DNA of 64,000 nucleotides, from NCBI GenBank assembly GCA_026421245.1, contig JAPKDJ010000005.1, forward strand, positions 1 to 64,000, in the 5' to 3' direction. The stretch's first letter is position 1, and every line of letters starts with the position of its first letter. Below the pieces are notes generated by a model. The model did not search any database, was not told where the DNA came from, and was given only the letters and a program-made list of their open reading frames with translations. The DNA comes from Akkermansiaceae bacterium. GTDB lineage: Bacteria > Verrucomicrobiota > Verrucomicrobiia > Verrucomicrobiales > Akkermansiaceae. A program made the position numbers and the translations under genes. Positions 21,095 to 30,853 of the stretch are shown piece by piece.

Positions 21095-21112
21095 GGGGTG
21101 GACGGGTTCGGG

Positions 21113-22279
21113 TTAGAATTCCCACTGGAGGCCCAGTGAAACGACATTGGCGGAAGGGAAAAAGATGTCAGGGGTTGTCGAGTCCCGGCCTGACATTTCG
21201 TAGCGCTCAAGCTGGAAATCGATGGTGATCTCGTCTACTGGGTAATAGCTGAATTGTACTCCGTAGGTGATGGCATCGAGAGCCGAAAGTCTGTAGTCAG
21301 AGGAATAGTGGGCGCCTTTTCCATCATTTCCGCTGTGTCCATCAATCCCGGTTCCTGTGAGGGAGGAATGATAGAAATCGGTACCTGATTGCTGATAGTA
21401 GCGGAAGTAAGGGCTGACGTTGAATTGATCGGTGACCTCCTGAACCCATTTAAGTTCGAAGGTGTGCCCCGTGATGGAATGGCTGTTCGTAAAGAAGCGG
21501 TAGGAGCCATGGAGAGCACCATCGAGCGGCTGCAAATAGTGCTTCGCGGTGACCTTGGCAACCCATCGGTCAATACTGTCGGGACGGTTTTCAGGATAGT
21601 CGAAGGTGTCCGTGACCGGGAATGTCCCCACAGGAGTGCTGACGAGGATTGTTGATGTTTGAGAGATTTTGCGGTAAGGATCGGCGAGGAAGCCCGAGCT
21701 GTGCCCATAGCCGAGATTGACATCGAGAATCGTGTTTGGGCCAAGAAGTTGGGAAATCCCGAGAGAGAGGTCGATAGAGTCCTTATCTTGGTCGCTCATA
21801 ATGGTGGTAAATGGCGTGCTAAGAACTTGATCAAAGGCATAGGAAATACCACCGGTGACGGTGGTATTTTTATTAAAGAACTCTCTGCTAAGACCAAGTG
21901 CGAGAGCGTTGGAGGCGTAATCTGATTCCTCGCTATGGGCGTATTCAAAGCTTAGGCTGTAATCATCGATTTCATGTTCCAGAGTGATTACCTGCACAGT
22001 GCGTTCGTCTGAAATTTCTTGGAAGAGCCAGTCTGTGTCATCGAGACTCGCGTGGGTGCCCGTAGGGGTTTGCCCACTGAGGCTATCGATGGCGAGGCGA
22101 ATCCCGAGAGTGGTTCCAAATTCGAAACTGTGCTTGTAGTCGAGGTAGTGGGACTCGACATTGATACGCCCGTCTTCCTCATCATAAATTTGGCCTCGAT
22201 AGCGGAGGATATCCTGACCATCGCTCTTGGTGGCGGATAGCAAAGGGAGAGAGGCGAAGAGTTTTTGCCGAAGGGACAT
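21113..22279 (-). CDS. DUF3570-like outer-membrane beta-barrel protein
   Basis: 388 aa; DILRYRGQIYDEEDGRINVESHYLDYKHSF, LAIDSLSGQTPTG, terminal aromatic (LGLQWEF); adjacent to DUF4266 and TlpA genes. Confidence 0.85.
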   Translation of the reverse strand: MSLRQKLFASLPLLSATKSDGQDILRYRGQIYDEEDGRINVESHYLDYKHSFEFGTTLGIRLAIDSLSGQTPTGTHASLDDTDWLFQEISDERTVQVITLEHEIDDYSLSFEYAHSEESDYASNALALGLSREFFNKNTTVTGGISYAFDQVLSTPFTTIMSDQDKDSIDLSLGISQLLGPNTILDVNLGYGHSSGFLADPYRKISQTSTILVSTPVGTFPVTDTFDYPENRPDSIDRWVAKVTAKHYLQPLDGALHGSYRFFTNSHSITGHTFELKWVQEVTDQFNVSPYFRYYQQSGTDFYHSSLTGTGIDGHSGNDGKGAHYSSDYRLSALDAITYGVQFSYYPVDEITIDFQLERYEMSGRDSTTPDIFFPSANVVSLGLQWEF

Positions 22280-22922
22280 TGGAATTGAAGTTGTAAATGT
22301 TCGTTGAAAGGGGCTTGGTTATGATGAACTCATTGGTGGATAAATTAGAAATGAGGTTACCGGAAGTACCCTAAACCTGCGCCTAAGTTGATCTGAAATG
22401 GCTGATGCTCCTTCATGCTCGATAATCATACCTAACCTAGATGAGAAAATGATGAGAAATCGAAGCTTTTACAGGGGGGGATTGCACTACCACCCCTGCC
22501 GGTGTTTCGACCATGCTGGTGAGGGCCTCCGTTTTAGCTTTGCCCTCGGGAGGGCGGTGACCCCACTGGAAAGCTTCTGCGGGAGCAATGAGCGACCATT
22601 CACTGGCGATGCGACGAGGGGCGCCTGAAAATTCGGAGCGACCCCAAGTTGGGGTGTTCAATAACCGCCTCCTCAATCAGCTGAATTCCGCCCTCGACAT
22701 CAACTTGGCTCACTTTAAGTGCTTCATGCTTGCTGCGACACCGAACCGTTATCTTCACCATTGGAGTTGTCTGGAAAGGCCTTCTCCAAAAGGAGCAAAC
22801 GAGGCCACTTTGACACAGAACAACAAATCGCTCTGCTCAAAAATCTCCTCTGAATCATGCCCCCTAAAGAGATTCATGTCCTGACGATGGATCGTGAGTT
22901 CAGCGGAAGAAAGGTCAAAGAG

Positions 22923-24383
22923 TCACTCCCGATCCATTGGGATGGGATCGGTAGGGAGGACTTTCTTGCCCTCCCAGATGACTTCCTTGGTTTCGGAGTC
23001 GTAGGTGAGGATGCGGGAGTGGCTGCCGGGGGCGGGTTGGCGGCTGACTTTGGGGATCCATTTTTTGTGTTCGGTGATGATTTCTTCGTAGCCGGGTTTG
23101 CCAATGAGGTTGTCCCACTCATTGGGATCCTTTTTCATGTCGTAGAGTTCTTCGCTGCCATCGGCGTAGCGGATGTAGCGCCAGTTCTCGGAGCGGATGC
23201 CATGGTTGTTATGATTGTGAGTGGTGATGGCAGGGCGCTCGCGTTTGGCTTTGGCGTTTTTGAGCTGAGGCATGAGGCTGATGCCTTGAAGGTGGGGTGG
23301 TGATTTCGCTCCGACAAGTTGGCAAAGGGTCGGGTAGATATCAAGAAGCTCGGCGGGTTGGCTTGAGCGCCCTTTGTTAATGCCGGGGCCAGCGAAGATG
23401 AGGGGAACACGGGTGCCATCATCCCAGAGGGTGTTTTTTCCGGTGATGCCTTTCTCGCCGATGTGCCAGCCGTGGTCGGACCAGAGGATCACGATGGTGT
23501 TGTCGGCGTAGCCGTTTCTTTTAAGGGCCTCGAGGAGGCGGCCGACCTGGGCATCGACAAAGCTGGTGCAGGCGAGGTAGCTGCGGGTCAGGTTCATCCA
23601 TTCGTTGTGCTCTTCGAGCCAACGGAGGCGAGGCTCGGGAAGGGCCCAGTGCATGTACCAGGAGAACCGGGGAGTGTCGGCGCGGTCTTTGCGCTTGATG
23701 AGAGGGAGGGTGGTTTCGGATTCAGGGTGGAGATCATACCACTTCTCGGTGGCGAAGCAGGGGACGTGGGGGAGGAAAAATCCGGCGGAGAGGAAGAAGG
23801 GGCCTTCGGGTTTGGAATCGAGCGTTTTGACGGCCCAATCGGCGATCTTGTAGTCACCTTTGTCTTCGTCCTTGTGCGGAAAGAGGCCCCAGTCAACGAG
23901 CTTCATTTTACTGGGGGTGTCGACGAGTTTCTTCTTTGGGAAGGGGGCGCCGGTGGCACCCGGGCCGAGGTGGTCGAACTCCTGGTCCTTGGGCTTGCGG
24001 CCATATCCTCCGTGGTAGATTTTTCCGCCGGAGTAGGTGGTGTAACCGTGGCTTTTTAGGTGTTGGGGGAGTGCGGTGAGGTCTTTGAACTCATCGAGCT
24101 TGCGGAACCAGGGACCGAGTCCGTAAATGCCGGTCGAGTCTGGGCGCAGGCCCATCATGAGGCTGGCGCGTGAGGAATTACAGAGAGGGGATTGGCAGTG
24201 GGCGTTGGTGAAAAGAGTTCCGCGTGAGGCGAGCTTGTCGATGTGGGGAGTTTTGGCATCGGGATGTCCACCAAGGCATCCGATCCAGTCGTTCTGGTCA
24301 TCGATGGCGATGAAGAGAATGTTGGGCTTTTCGGCGGAGAGTCCGACGGCGGCCAGAAAAAGAGAGAGGAGGAGGGTTCGCAT
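22923..24383 (-). CDS. Secreted sulfatase (iduronate-2-sulfatase-like), non-canonical CNSSR motif
   Basis: 486 aa; NILFIAIDDQNDWIGCLGGHPDAKTPHIDKLASRGTLFTNAHCQSPLCNSSRASLMMG. Confidence 0.93.
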   Translation of the reverse strand: MRTLLLSLFLAAVGLSAEKPNILFIAIDDQNDWIGCLGGHPDAKTPHIDKLASRGTLFTNAHCQSPLCNSSRASLMMGLRPDSTGIYGLGPWFRKLDEFKDLTALPQHLKSHGYTTYSGGKIYHGGYGRKPKDQEFDHLGPGATGAPFPKKKLVDTPSKMKLVDWGLFPHKDEDKGDYKIADWAVKTLDSKPEGPFFLSAGFFLPHVPCFATEKWYDLHPESETTLPLIKRKDRADTPRFSWYMHWALPEPRLRWLEEHNEWMNLTRSYLACTSFVDAQVGRLLEALKRNGYADNTIVILWSDHGWHIGEKGITGKNTLWDDGTRVPLIFAGPGINKGRSSQPAELLDIYPTLCQLVGAKSPPHLQGISLMPQLKNAKAKRERPAITTHNHNNHGIRSENWRYIRYADGSEELYDMKKDPNEWDNLIGKPGYEEIITEHKKWIPKVSRQPAPGSHSRILTYDSETKEVIWEGKKVLPTDPIPMDRE

Positions 24384-24386
24384 GGG

Positions 24387-24764
24387 TTATTTCAGGTAAA
24401 CTTCGGCGCTAAAGTCGACACGCGAACTCATTTCAGCTTCGCGAATCTTGTGGTTTTGAATGACGCCGGGGCGCTTCTTTTCCCACTCGTCGATTTTCTC
24501 GAGCCAGGTGTCGAGGGTCTTGGTGGGGCCGCTGAGGGCGAGGATGACATCGACGAATTGACGATCCTCGGACCGGTCGATGGTGGCATGGCGGATGGTG
24601 ATTTCCCTGGGGATCTCAGGGAGATTGCAGATGGTGGTGACCTGCGCGGCAATCTGGCGGAGGCCTTTCTGCTGCTGAAAGCGTTGGAATAGGAACATTG
24701 CAACCAAGGTGGCGAGAATGACCGTGAGGTAGGTCAGAGTTTGGCGGAGGCGGCGAATGGACAT
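24387..24764 (-). CDS. Hypothetical membrane-anchored protein
   Basis: Start at MSIRRLRQTLTYLTVILATLVAMFLF; one N-terminal TM, no recognised domain. Confidence 0.6.
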   Translation of the reverse strand: MSIRRLRQTLTYLTVILATLVAMFLFQRFQQQKGLRQIAAQVTTICNLPEIPREITIRHATIDRSEDRQFVDVILALSGPTKTLDTWLEKIDEWEKKRPGVIQNHKIREAEMSSRVDFSAEVYLK

Positions 24765-24811
24765 GAGGGGATCGACTTGCCGAAAGCTAGGGGGTAGATA
24801 AGATCTCTTCA

Positions 24812-25993
24812 ATGATCTATCTCGACAACCACGCGACGACGGCGGTGCATCCCGAAGTGGTAGAGGCCATGATGCCTTTCTTCACGGAGCATTATCACAA
24901 TCCTTCGAGTGGCTATCGGGCGAGCCGGGTGGTGAAAAAGGCCCTCGCGGAGGCGAGGGGCGAGGTGGCCGAGCTTATCGGAGGAAAGGAAGAGGAAATC
25001 GTGTTCACCGGTTGTGGGACGGAGTCCAACAACATGGTGCTCAAGTCATTGGCACGGATCTTCGGGAGAAAGACGTCACGTGTCATCACGGGTGAAATCG
25101 AACATAGTGCAGTCTTGCGTCCGTGTCAGGCGATGGAGGATGTGGGTTTTGAGGTTCATCGCTGTGGAGTTGATGTGGAGGGAAGGATGAAGGTTGATCA
25201 ATTTCGGGATGCCTGCGAAGGCGCGGAGACGGGATTTGCCAGTGTGATGTGGGCAAACAATGAGACGGGTGTGATTCAACCGATTGCCGAACTTAGTGGG
25301 ATCGCGCGGGAGAATGGCATCGCCTTTCATACTGATGCCATTCAAGCGGCGGGAAAGATTCCCATTGATGTGCGTGAAGTGCCGGTGGATTTCCTGAGTA
25401 TTAGCGGACATAAATTCCACGCCCCAAAGGGAATTGGAGCGCTTTACCTTCGCGAGGGAGTTCGCTTTGAACCACTCATTCGCGGAGGAGGCCAGGAAGA
25501 CGGTCGCCGAAGCGGAACGGAGAATGTTCCTTATATTGTGGGTCTTGGAAAAGCGGCTAGCCTGATGCGGGCGGCGCTGGCAGAAGATCGGCACGCAGGG
25601 ATTACGGCAAACCGTGATCACCTTGAGAAGCGACTGGGCGACGAGATCGAAGGGGTGACTTTCAATGGCTCCCGTGACCACCGCGTGCCAACGTGTGCGC
25701 ACGTGTCCTTCGACGGGTGTGAAGGGGCGGGGCTTCTGATTCTTCTCGATGAATCCGGTGTGCAAGTCTCGACCGGGAGTGCCTGCATGACCGGTAAGCA
25801 ACAACCCAGTCATGTACAAAAGGCGATGGGCATCTCTGATGAGCAGGCGAAGAGTAGCTTGAGGATCTCCTTTTCTTCATTCACGACCCGGGAAGAGACC
25901 GACGAAGCAGTCGAGAAAATCAAGAAAGCCGTGACCAAACTCCGCCAGGTTCAGGGCGGTAGCGGGGTGGGGCCGGTGGTGGTCTATTCGTAA
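24812..25993 (+). CDS. Cysteine desulfurase (NifS/IscS family)
   Basis: 393 aa; MIYLDNHATTAVHPEV, FTGCGTESNNMV, SGHKFHAPKGIGALY, VSTGSACMTGK. Confidence 0.96.
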   Translation: MIYLDNHATTAVHPEVVEAMMPFFTEHYHNPSSGYRASRVVKKALAEARGEVAELIGGKEEEIVFTGCGTESNNMVLKSLARIFGRKTSRVITGEIEHSAVLRPCQAMEDVGFEVHRCGVDVEGRMKVDQFRDACEGAETGFASVMWANNETGVIQPIAELSGIARENGIAFHTDAIQAAGKIPIDVREVPVDFLSISGHKFHAPKGIGALYLREGVRFEPLIRGGGQEDGRRSGTENVPYIVGLGKAASLMRAALAEDRHAGITANRDHLEKRLGDEIEGVTFNGSRDHRVPTCAHVSFDGCEGAGLLILLDESGVQVSTGSACMTGKQQPSHVQKAMGISDEQAKSSLRISFSSFTTREETDEAVEKIKKAVTKLRQVQGGSGVGPVVVYS

Positions 25994-25994
25994 A

Positions 25995-26032
25995 TCAAAA
26001 AGGCGGTGCAGTTTCCTGCACCGCCTTTTTGA
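25995..26032 (+). terminator. Strong Rho-independent terminator
   Basis: TCAAAAAGGCGGTGCAGtttcCTGCACCGCCTTTTTGA. Confidence 0.9.
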
Positions 26033-26056
26033 TGTTAAAATGTTTTCATTGATGAA

Positions 26057-26143
26057 CTAGCGACGTCGGCTGAAGCTGGCCAATCCGAGGAGAACGATTG
26101 ACGAGGGCTCGGGAAGCACTTCGGCGCCATCGCGTCGGGAGAA
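26057..26143 (-). pseudogene. Orphan PEP-CTERM-like tail
   Basis: Minus frame ...DGAEVLPEPSSIVLLGLASFSRRR*; no upstream coding domain found in the frame. Confidence 0.6.
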
Positions 26144-26458
26144 GTGAAGTTTTAGACACACCAAGCCTGCTCGCTAGATCAACTTGAGAAAGGGGATTTT
26201 GTATTTAAAGATCTCTCTCTAAAAATTTTAAATCATTAAGATGACGCCAATGATCGATCTCCTTAGCTTTTTTAGTGATCATTAGGAGAGGGCGCAAATA
26301 TTTAGATGAGAGAATGATGAAAATACTAATTTTTAATTAGGGTGTTTGATGCAGGCTAAAACTGAATGATTCCTTCGGTTTAAAGCGGGGGAAAGCCGGT
26401 TTCACGATCCAACTTGAAAGAAATGAGTTTTAGGGCCACGTTTTCTTTTTAGATTACC

Positions 26459-27181
26459 ATGAAGATTCACACACGTTGCGTTGCTATTGCCACCTTCCTT
26501 TCTGCTGCATTTCCTGCTTTTTCTGAAGAGGAACACAAATCAGTGGCCCTTTTCAACGGGAAGGATCTCACCGGCTGGCATTCCGATGTGCCAGCCGCTG
26601 ATAAAAATCCTGACATCAAGCCCAGCTTTATCGCTCGTGGAGGTATGTTGGTGAGTCTCGGGAATCCAGGCGGCCACCTGATCACGGACAAGATCCACCA
26701 AAACTACCGGCTGGAATTGGAATATCGCTTTGCCAAGGAACCCGGGAACTGCGGCGTCCTAGTGCATGGTTCGACTCCTCGTGCACTGTATGGAATGTTT
26801 CCGGCCTCCATCGAGGTGCAGATGAATTCCACTCACGCGGGGGATTTTTGGTGCATCGCGGAGAATATTGAGGTTCCCGACATGGAGAAGCGCCGTCCCA
26901 AGGGGAAGAATCAGAAGTGGGGTGGCAATCAAGGTGACTCACGTCGAATTCTGAATCTCACCGACGGTTCCGAAAAGCCGGTTGGGGAGTGGAACAAGAT
27001 GGTGATCGAGTGTCAGGGGAACGAGGTGAAAGTCTGGGTTAATGGTGATATGGTGAATCACGGAAAGAATTGCACCAAAGGCAAGGGGCAGATCGCGTTG
27101 CAGGCCGAAGGCGTTGAGGTCGAGTTCAAAGGCCTCTTACTGACTCCTCTCAAGGTGGAGGCAGGAAAGGAGAAAAAGTGA
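26459..27181 (+). CDS. DUF1080 (3-keto-disaccharide hydrolase) domain protein
   Basis: 240 aa; KSVALFNGKDLTGWHSD, YRLELEYRFAKEPGNCGVLVH, PVGEWNKMVIECQGNEVKVWVNG. Confidence 0.93.
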   Translation: MKIHTRCVAIATFLSAAFPAFSEEEHKSVALFNGKDLTGWHSDVPAADKNPDIKPSFIARGGMLVSLGNPGGHLITDKIHQNYRLELEYRFAKEPGNCGVLVHGSTPRALYGMFPASIEVQMNSTHAGDFWCIAENIEVPDMEKRRPKGKNQKWGGNQGDSRRILNLTDGSEKPVGEWNKMVIECQGNEVKVWVNGDMVNHGKNCTKGKGQIALQAEGVEVEFKGLLLTPLKVEAGKEKK

Positions 27182-27300
27182 TCGGAAAGCCATCGGATGA
27201 TCAGTGCCGCGATTCCGGCCGAGTCTGGCTTGCCTCTGCTTTGCCTTCCTCCGACCAAGGAGCCTGATTTGGAATGACCCAAGATTTTTGGTAAGAACTT

Positions 27301-28746
27301 ATGACAAAGACACTGATTTTTGTGATCTTCCTAGCTCCAGTCTTGCTTTTTGCCGAGGCGGGGTCGGCGACTGTTGCGGCTGAGCAAAGGGGATGGAAAG
27401 AGCGTCGTGCTGAGAAAACAGGGGTGATCAAGGAGCGGCAGTTTGATTTGTTCATGATCGGTGATTCGATCACACATAATTTTGACAAGCCGGCGTATCG
27501 GGAAGTCTGGGACCAGTTCTATGCTCCGCGCAAGGCCCTCAATTTAGGATACAGCGGTGGCCGGACCGAGAACACCCTTTGGAACCTCACTCATGGAGAG
27601 TTGAAGGGGCAATCGCCGAAAGTAGTGACTCTTCTGATTGGAACCAACAACACGGACGATGCCAACTATCCGGTGGTGCACTCGGCGCAAGAGGTGTTTG
27701 AAGGGACCAAGGCGATTGTCCAATTATTGAGGAAACGTCTTCCAAGCACGAAGATTCTCCTCCTTCGCATCTTTCCGAGAACTAATGTCTATCGGACCAA
27801 GAATGGCAAGGAGCGCGGAAGTGCCGCGAAGCGGTTTGCGGTGAATCACCGTGCCGGGGAACTGGCCTCGGCTTTGGCTGATGGAGAATGGGTCCACTGC
27901 CTTGATGTGAATCATGTCTTTTATCGTGCGGACGGGTCCTTGGATCCCAAATTGATGCCGGACCAGCTCCATCCATCGCCGGCTGGTGCCCGGGCATGGG
28001 CGGAAGCGATGGAACCCAAATTGGCGGAACTTTTTGGTGATGAACCGAAGTCGCCCAAGCTGACGAATAGTGCTTTGGTTCCTCTTCCGAAGATTGAGAA
28101 TGATTTCTACGACTGGTGGAAGCGCCATGAAGCGGTGATGAAGATCAAGGACGAGCTCCATCCCGAGATCGTCTTGCTGGGTGATTCAATCACCCATCTT
28201 TGGGGAGGGTTGCCCGAATGGAAGGGGCGGAAGGCGATGGGGCCGAAGTCCTTTGCGAAGACGTTTGTAGGAAGACGGGTGCTTAATCTGGGATATGGAT
28301 TTGACCGAATCCAGAATGTGCTTTGGCGGCTTGATCATGGTGAGGTGCGGGGACTGAAGCCGAAGCATGTGATCCTGAACATAGGCACGAATAATCTTTG
28401 GCCGACCAAGAACGCGCGCGGGAATACACCGGAGGAGATTGCCGAAGGAATTCGAGCAGTGATTCAGCGGTTGCGGGCGAAACTTCCCGAAACCCATCTC
28501 ACGTTGATGGGGATTTTCCCCCGTGGCCAAAAAGCAGATGATCGCTCACGCGCCAAGGTTGCCAAAGTGAACGAATTGCTGATTCCGCTGGGAAAGGAGA
28601 ATGGCATTACTTTTTTGGATCTCGGAGACAAGCTGATTGAAGCGGACGAGACCATTCGTCGTGAGGTGATGCCGGACTTTTTGCATCCGGCCGAAGCTGC
28701 CTATGAAATATGGGGAGAGGCCTTGCAGAACATCATTACGGAGTAG
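27301..28746 (+). CDS. Tandem SGNH/GDSL hydrolase (two domains)
   Basis: 481 aa; two GDSIT blocks (FMIGDSITHNF, VLLGDSITHLW), two GTNN blocks, two D.LHP ends. Confidence 0.92.
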   Translation: MTKTLIFVIFLAPVLLFAEAGSATVAAEQRGWKERRAEKTGVIKERQFDLFMIGDSITHNFDKPAYREVWDQFYAPRKALNLGYSGGRTENTLWNLTHGELKGQSPKVVTLLIGTNNTDDANYPVVHSAQEVFEGTKAIVQLLRKRLPSTKILLLRIFPRTNVYRTKNGKERGSAAKRFAVNHRAGELASALADGEWVHCLDVNHVFYRADGSLDPKLMPDQLHPSPAGARAWAEAMEPKLAELFGDEPKSPKLTNSALVPLPKIENDFYDWWKRHEAVMKIKDELHPEIVLLGDSITHLWGGLPEWKGRKAMGPKSFAKTFVGRRVLNLGYGFDRIQNVLWRLDHGEVRGLKPKHVILNIGTNNLWPTKNARGNTPEEIAEGIRAVIQRLRAKLPETHLTLMGIFPRGQKADDRSRAKVAKVNELLIPLGKENGITFLDLGDKLIEADETIRREVMPDFLHPAEAAYEIWGEALQNIITE

Positions 28747-28783
28747 CGGGAAACGGGTTCAGATTTTTTTTGAGAAAGAAGGT

Positions 28784-28828
28784 AACCAACTTTGAAGTTG
28801 GTTCCTCGATTCGAGAAGTCGAACCAAC
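28784..28828. repeat. Mutually exclusive inverted repeats (AACCAACTT/AAGTTGGTTC/GAACCAAC)
   Basis: AACCAACTT-tg-AAGTTGGTT hairpin; GTTGGTTC (28797-28804) also pairs with GAACCAAC (28821-28828). Confidence 0.6.
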
Positions 28829-28960
28829 CCTCCGGCAAGGGAGCACCGCTCCGAAGCGATTCGACCGGGTGGCGAGTGAATAAATTGTTTTTCTGAATGC
28901 TTGAAAGAACGATTCAAACTTTATACCGGCAACATTTTGGGATTCTGCTAATAGTAAGGG

Positions 28961-29905
28961 GTGCAATTCAAACAAGCTCTCGGATTGGTCATTGGCCTTG
29001 TCGTTGGGATTACCGGAGGGATTCTTTTTTCAAAGAGTCTCCGCCCGGAGCCCGGGTCGATGCAGGAAAGGCTGGAGGTTGCAGAGGAGCAATTGGCTCG
29101 TTCGAATCGTAGACTGAAAGCGATGGCGCAACACGTTGCGAGGTACAGAGGGTCATCGAAAGGAGAGATTCAGAGGATGGCGCGGGATTTTAAGGATGGG
29201 AAGGAACTCAGCTTTGACGACATTCTGGGGAGTGCGAAGCCATGGATGCGACAGGTGGCTCCGGTGATGGAGCGGGTGCGTAAAGTCAGTGAGGCCGATT
29301 GGGCCGATGCCCGGGTGTCCGAGTGGACGAGGAACTACAATCTCAGTGAGGCCGAGCAGGAGGAGCTGAAAGAGTATTTCAGTGAGCAAAGCAGGAAGAA
29401 TGCGGAACGAATCACCGAGGTGATTAATAGTGATGAAAGTGGCTTTGTGGATTTTGTGCAGGCAACCGACAATGATTGGCGTGATTTCGATGGCGTCGAA
29501 ACGGTCATGGAGGGGTTTCTTGAAGGGGAGGAGCTGGAGAAGTTCCGGGCTGAGCAACTAGACAAGCGGATCGAGACGGTGCAAAATGAGGCAGATCGTA
29601 AATTGAAGGTGCTCGATGATATCGTGTCGCTGGATGACGCGCAGCACCAGCAGCTCTTTGGAGTGATGGTGCGGGGAAGTGAAGACTATCGGCCCGAGGT
29701 GAAACCCGAGGGATTCACGGGACAAGCCACGCCTCTTGACCGGACGGCCCGGGATTCGGCAATTGAGGCGGTTCTTCGACCCGACCAAAAACAGGCCCTC
29801 GATAAACACCGGGACGAGAGGGTCCAGAAGGTTACGGAGCAGTGGGAAAAGTATCAGCTGTCACCGCCAAAGAAGTTTGATGCGCTGGAGGGGGATGTTT
29901 TTTAG
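28961..29905 (+). CDS. Hypothetical membrane-anchored coiled-coil protein, upstream of ABC genes
   Basis: 314 aa from GTG; N-terminal TM LVIGLVVGITGGILF; followed directly by ATPase gene. Confidence 0.75.
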   Translation: MQFKQALGLVIGLVVGITGGILFSKSLRPEPGSMQERLEVAEEQLARSNRRLKAMAQHVARYRGSSKGEIQRMARDFKDGKELSFDDILGSAKPWMRQVAPVMERVRKVSEADWADARVSEWTRNYNLSEAEQEELKEYFSEQSRKNAERITEVINSDESGFVDFVQATDNDWRDFDGVETVMEGFLEGEELEKFRAEQLDKRIETVQNEADRKLKVLDDIVSLDDAQHQQLFGVMVRGSEDYRPEVKPEGFTGQATPLDRTARDSAIEAVLRPDQKQALDKHRDERVQKVTEQWEKYQLSPPKKFDALEGDVF

Positions 29906-30853
29906 ATGAGCGAAGCGGCAATTGAGATCAAGGATCTCCGCGTGGATTATGGGGATTTTGTGGCGGTGCAGGATATTAGTTTGAGCATTCCCTACGGTCA
30001 GGTCTTCGGGCTGGTTGGTCCGAACGGAGCTGGGAAAACGAGCACCTTCAAAGTACTCACCACACTCATGGAGCCGACTTATGGCGAGGTGACGGTGGCG
30101 GGTTTTGATATTTTTGAATCAGCCGAGGAAGCTCGCCAAGTGATGGCTTACATGCCGGATCTGGCGCCGGTACCATCGGACTTGAAGCTTTGGGAATTCC
30201 TCGATTTCCACGCTGACACTCATCGGCTGGGAGGACGCTCCGCGCGACGCGAGCGCGTCGAGGAGTGCCTCCGGACGGTCAATCTTTTCGAGAAACGAAA
30301 CGCCTGGTGCAAAGAACTTTCTCGTGGACAAACCCAGCGACTCGTTCTGGCAAAGACTCTTCTCCACCGACCCAAGGTTCTCATTCTTGATGAACCGGCG
30401 AGTGGGTTGGACCCGCTTTCCCGCCGGGAGATGCGTTTTGCGCTTCAGGGGCTCGCGAACGAAGGAGCGACCATTGTGGTGAGTTCCCACATTTTAAGTG
30501 AACTGGCGGAGATGTGCTCGTCGCTTTGCGTGATGAATCAAGGGCGCTTACTTGCGAGCGGGAGTGCCGAGGAAGTGCGTCGTGAGCTGGGCCGGACCGA
30601 GCGACATCTGGGCGTGGTGACCTTTGGCGACCCACATGAAGTTGTGTCCTGGTTGGGAGATAGGCCCGGAGTGAGTGAAGTGAAAGTTGATGGCTGCAAG
30701 GTGGGTTTTCAGTTTCAGGGAGAGGATGTTGCTCATGAAAAATTATTGATGGAACTTGTGAATGCAGGGCTAAGAATTCGCTCGTTTGAAGAAGAGAGCT
30801 CTTCCTTCGAGGACATTCTGGTCCGGGTGGCAGAAGGGAATCGTGCAGAATGA
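29906..30853 (+). CDS. ABC transporter ATP-binding protein
   Basis: GLVGPNGAGKTSTFKVL (Walker A), ELSRGQTQRLVLAKTLLHRPKVLILDEPASGLDP. Confidence 0.97.
   Translation: MSEAAIEIKDLRVDYGDFVAVQDISLSIPYGQVFGLVGPNGAGKTSTFKVLTTLMEPTYGEVTVAGFDIFESAEEARQVMAYMPDLAPVPSDLKLWEFLDFHADTHRLGGRSARRERVEECLRTVNLFEKRNAWCKELSRGQTQRLVLAKTLLHRPKVLILDEPASGLDPLSRREMRFALQGLANEGATIVVSSHILSELAEMCSSLCVMNQGRLLASGSAEEVRRELGRTERHLGVVTFGDPHEVVSWLGDRPGVSEVKVDGCKVGFQFQGEDVAHEKLLMELVNAGLRIRSFEEESSSFEDILVRVAEGNRAE

Noticed and set aside
22390-22900. Overlapping small ORFs on both strands between DUF3570 and sulfatase genes
   Set aside because: No recognisable motif in any frame; may be a decayed gene, but I cannot support an identity.
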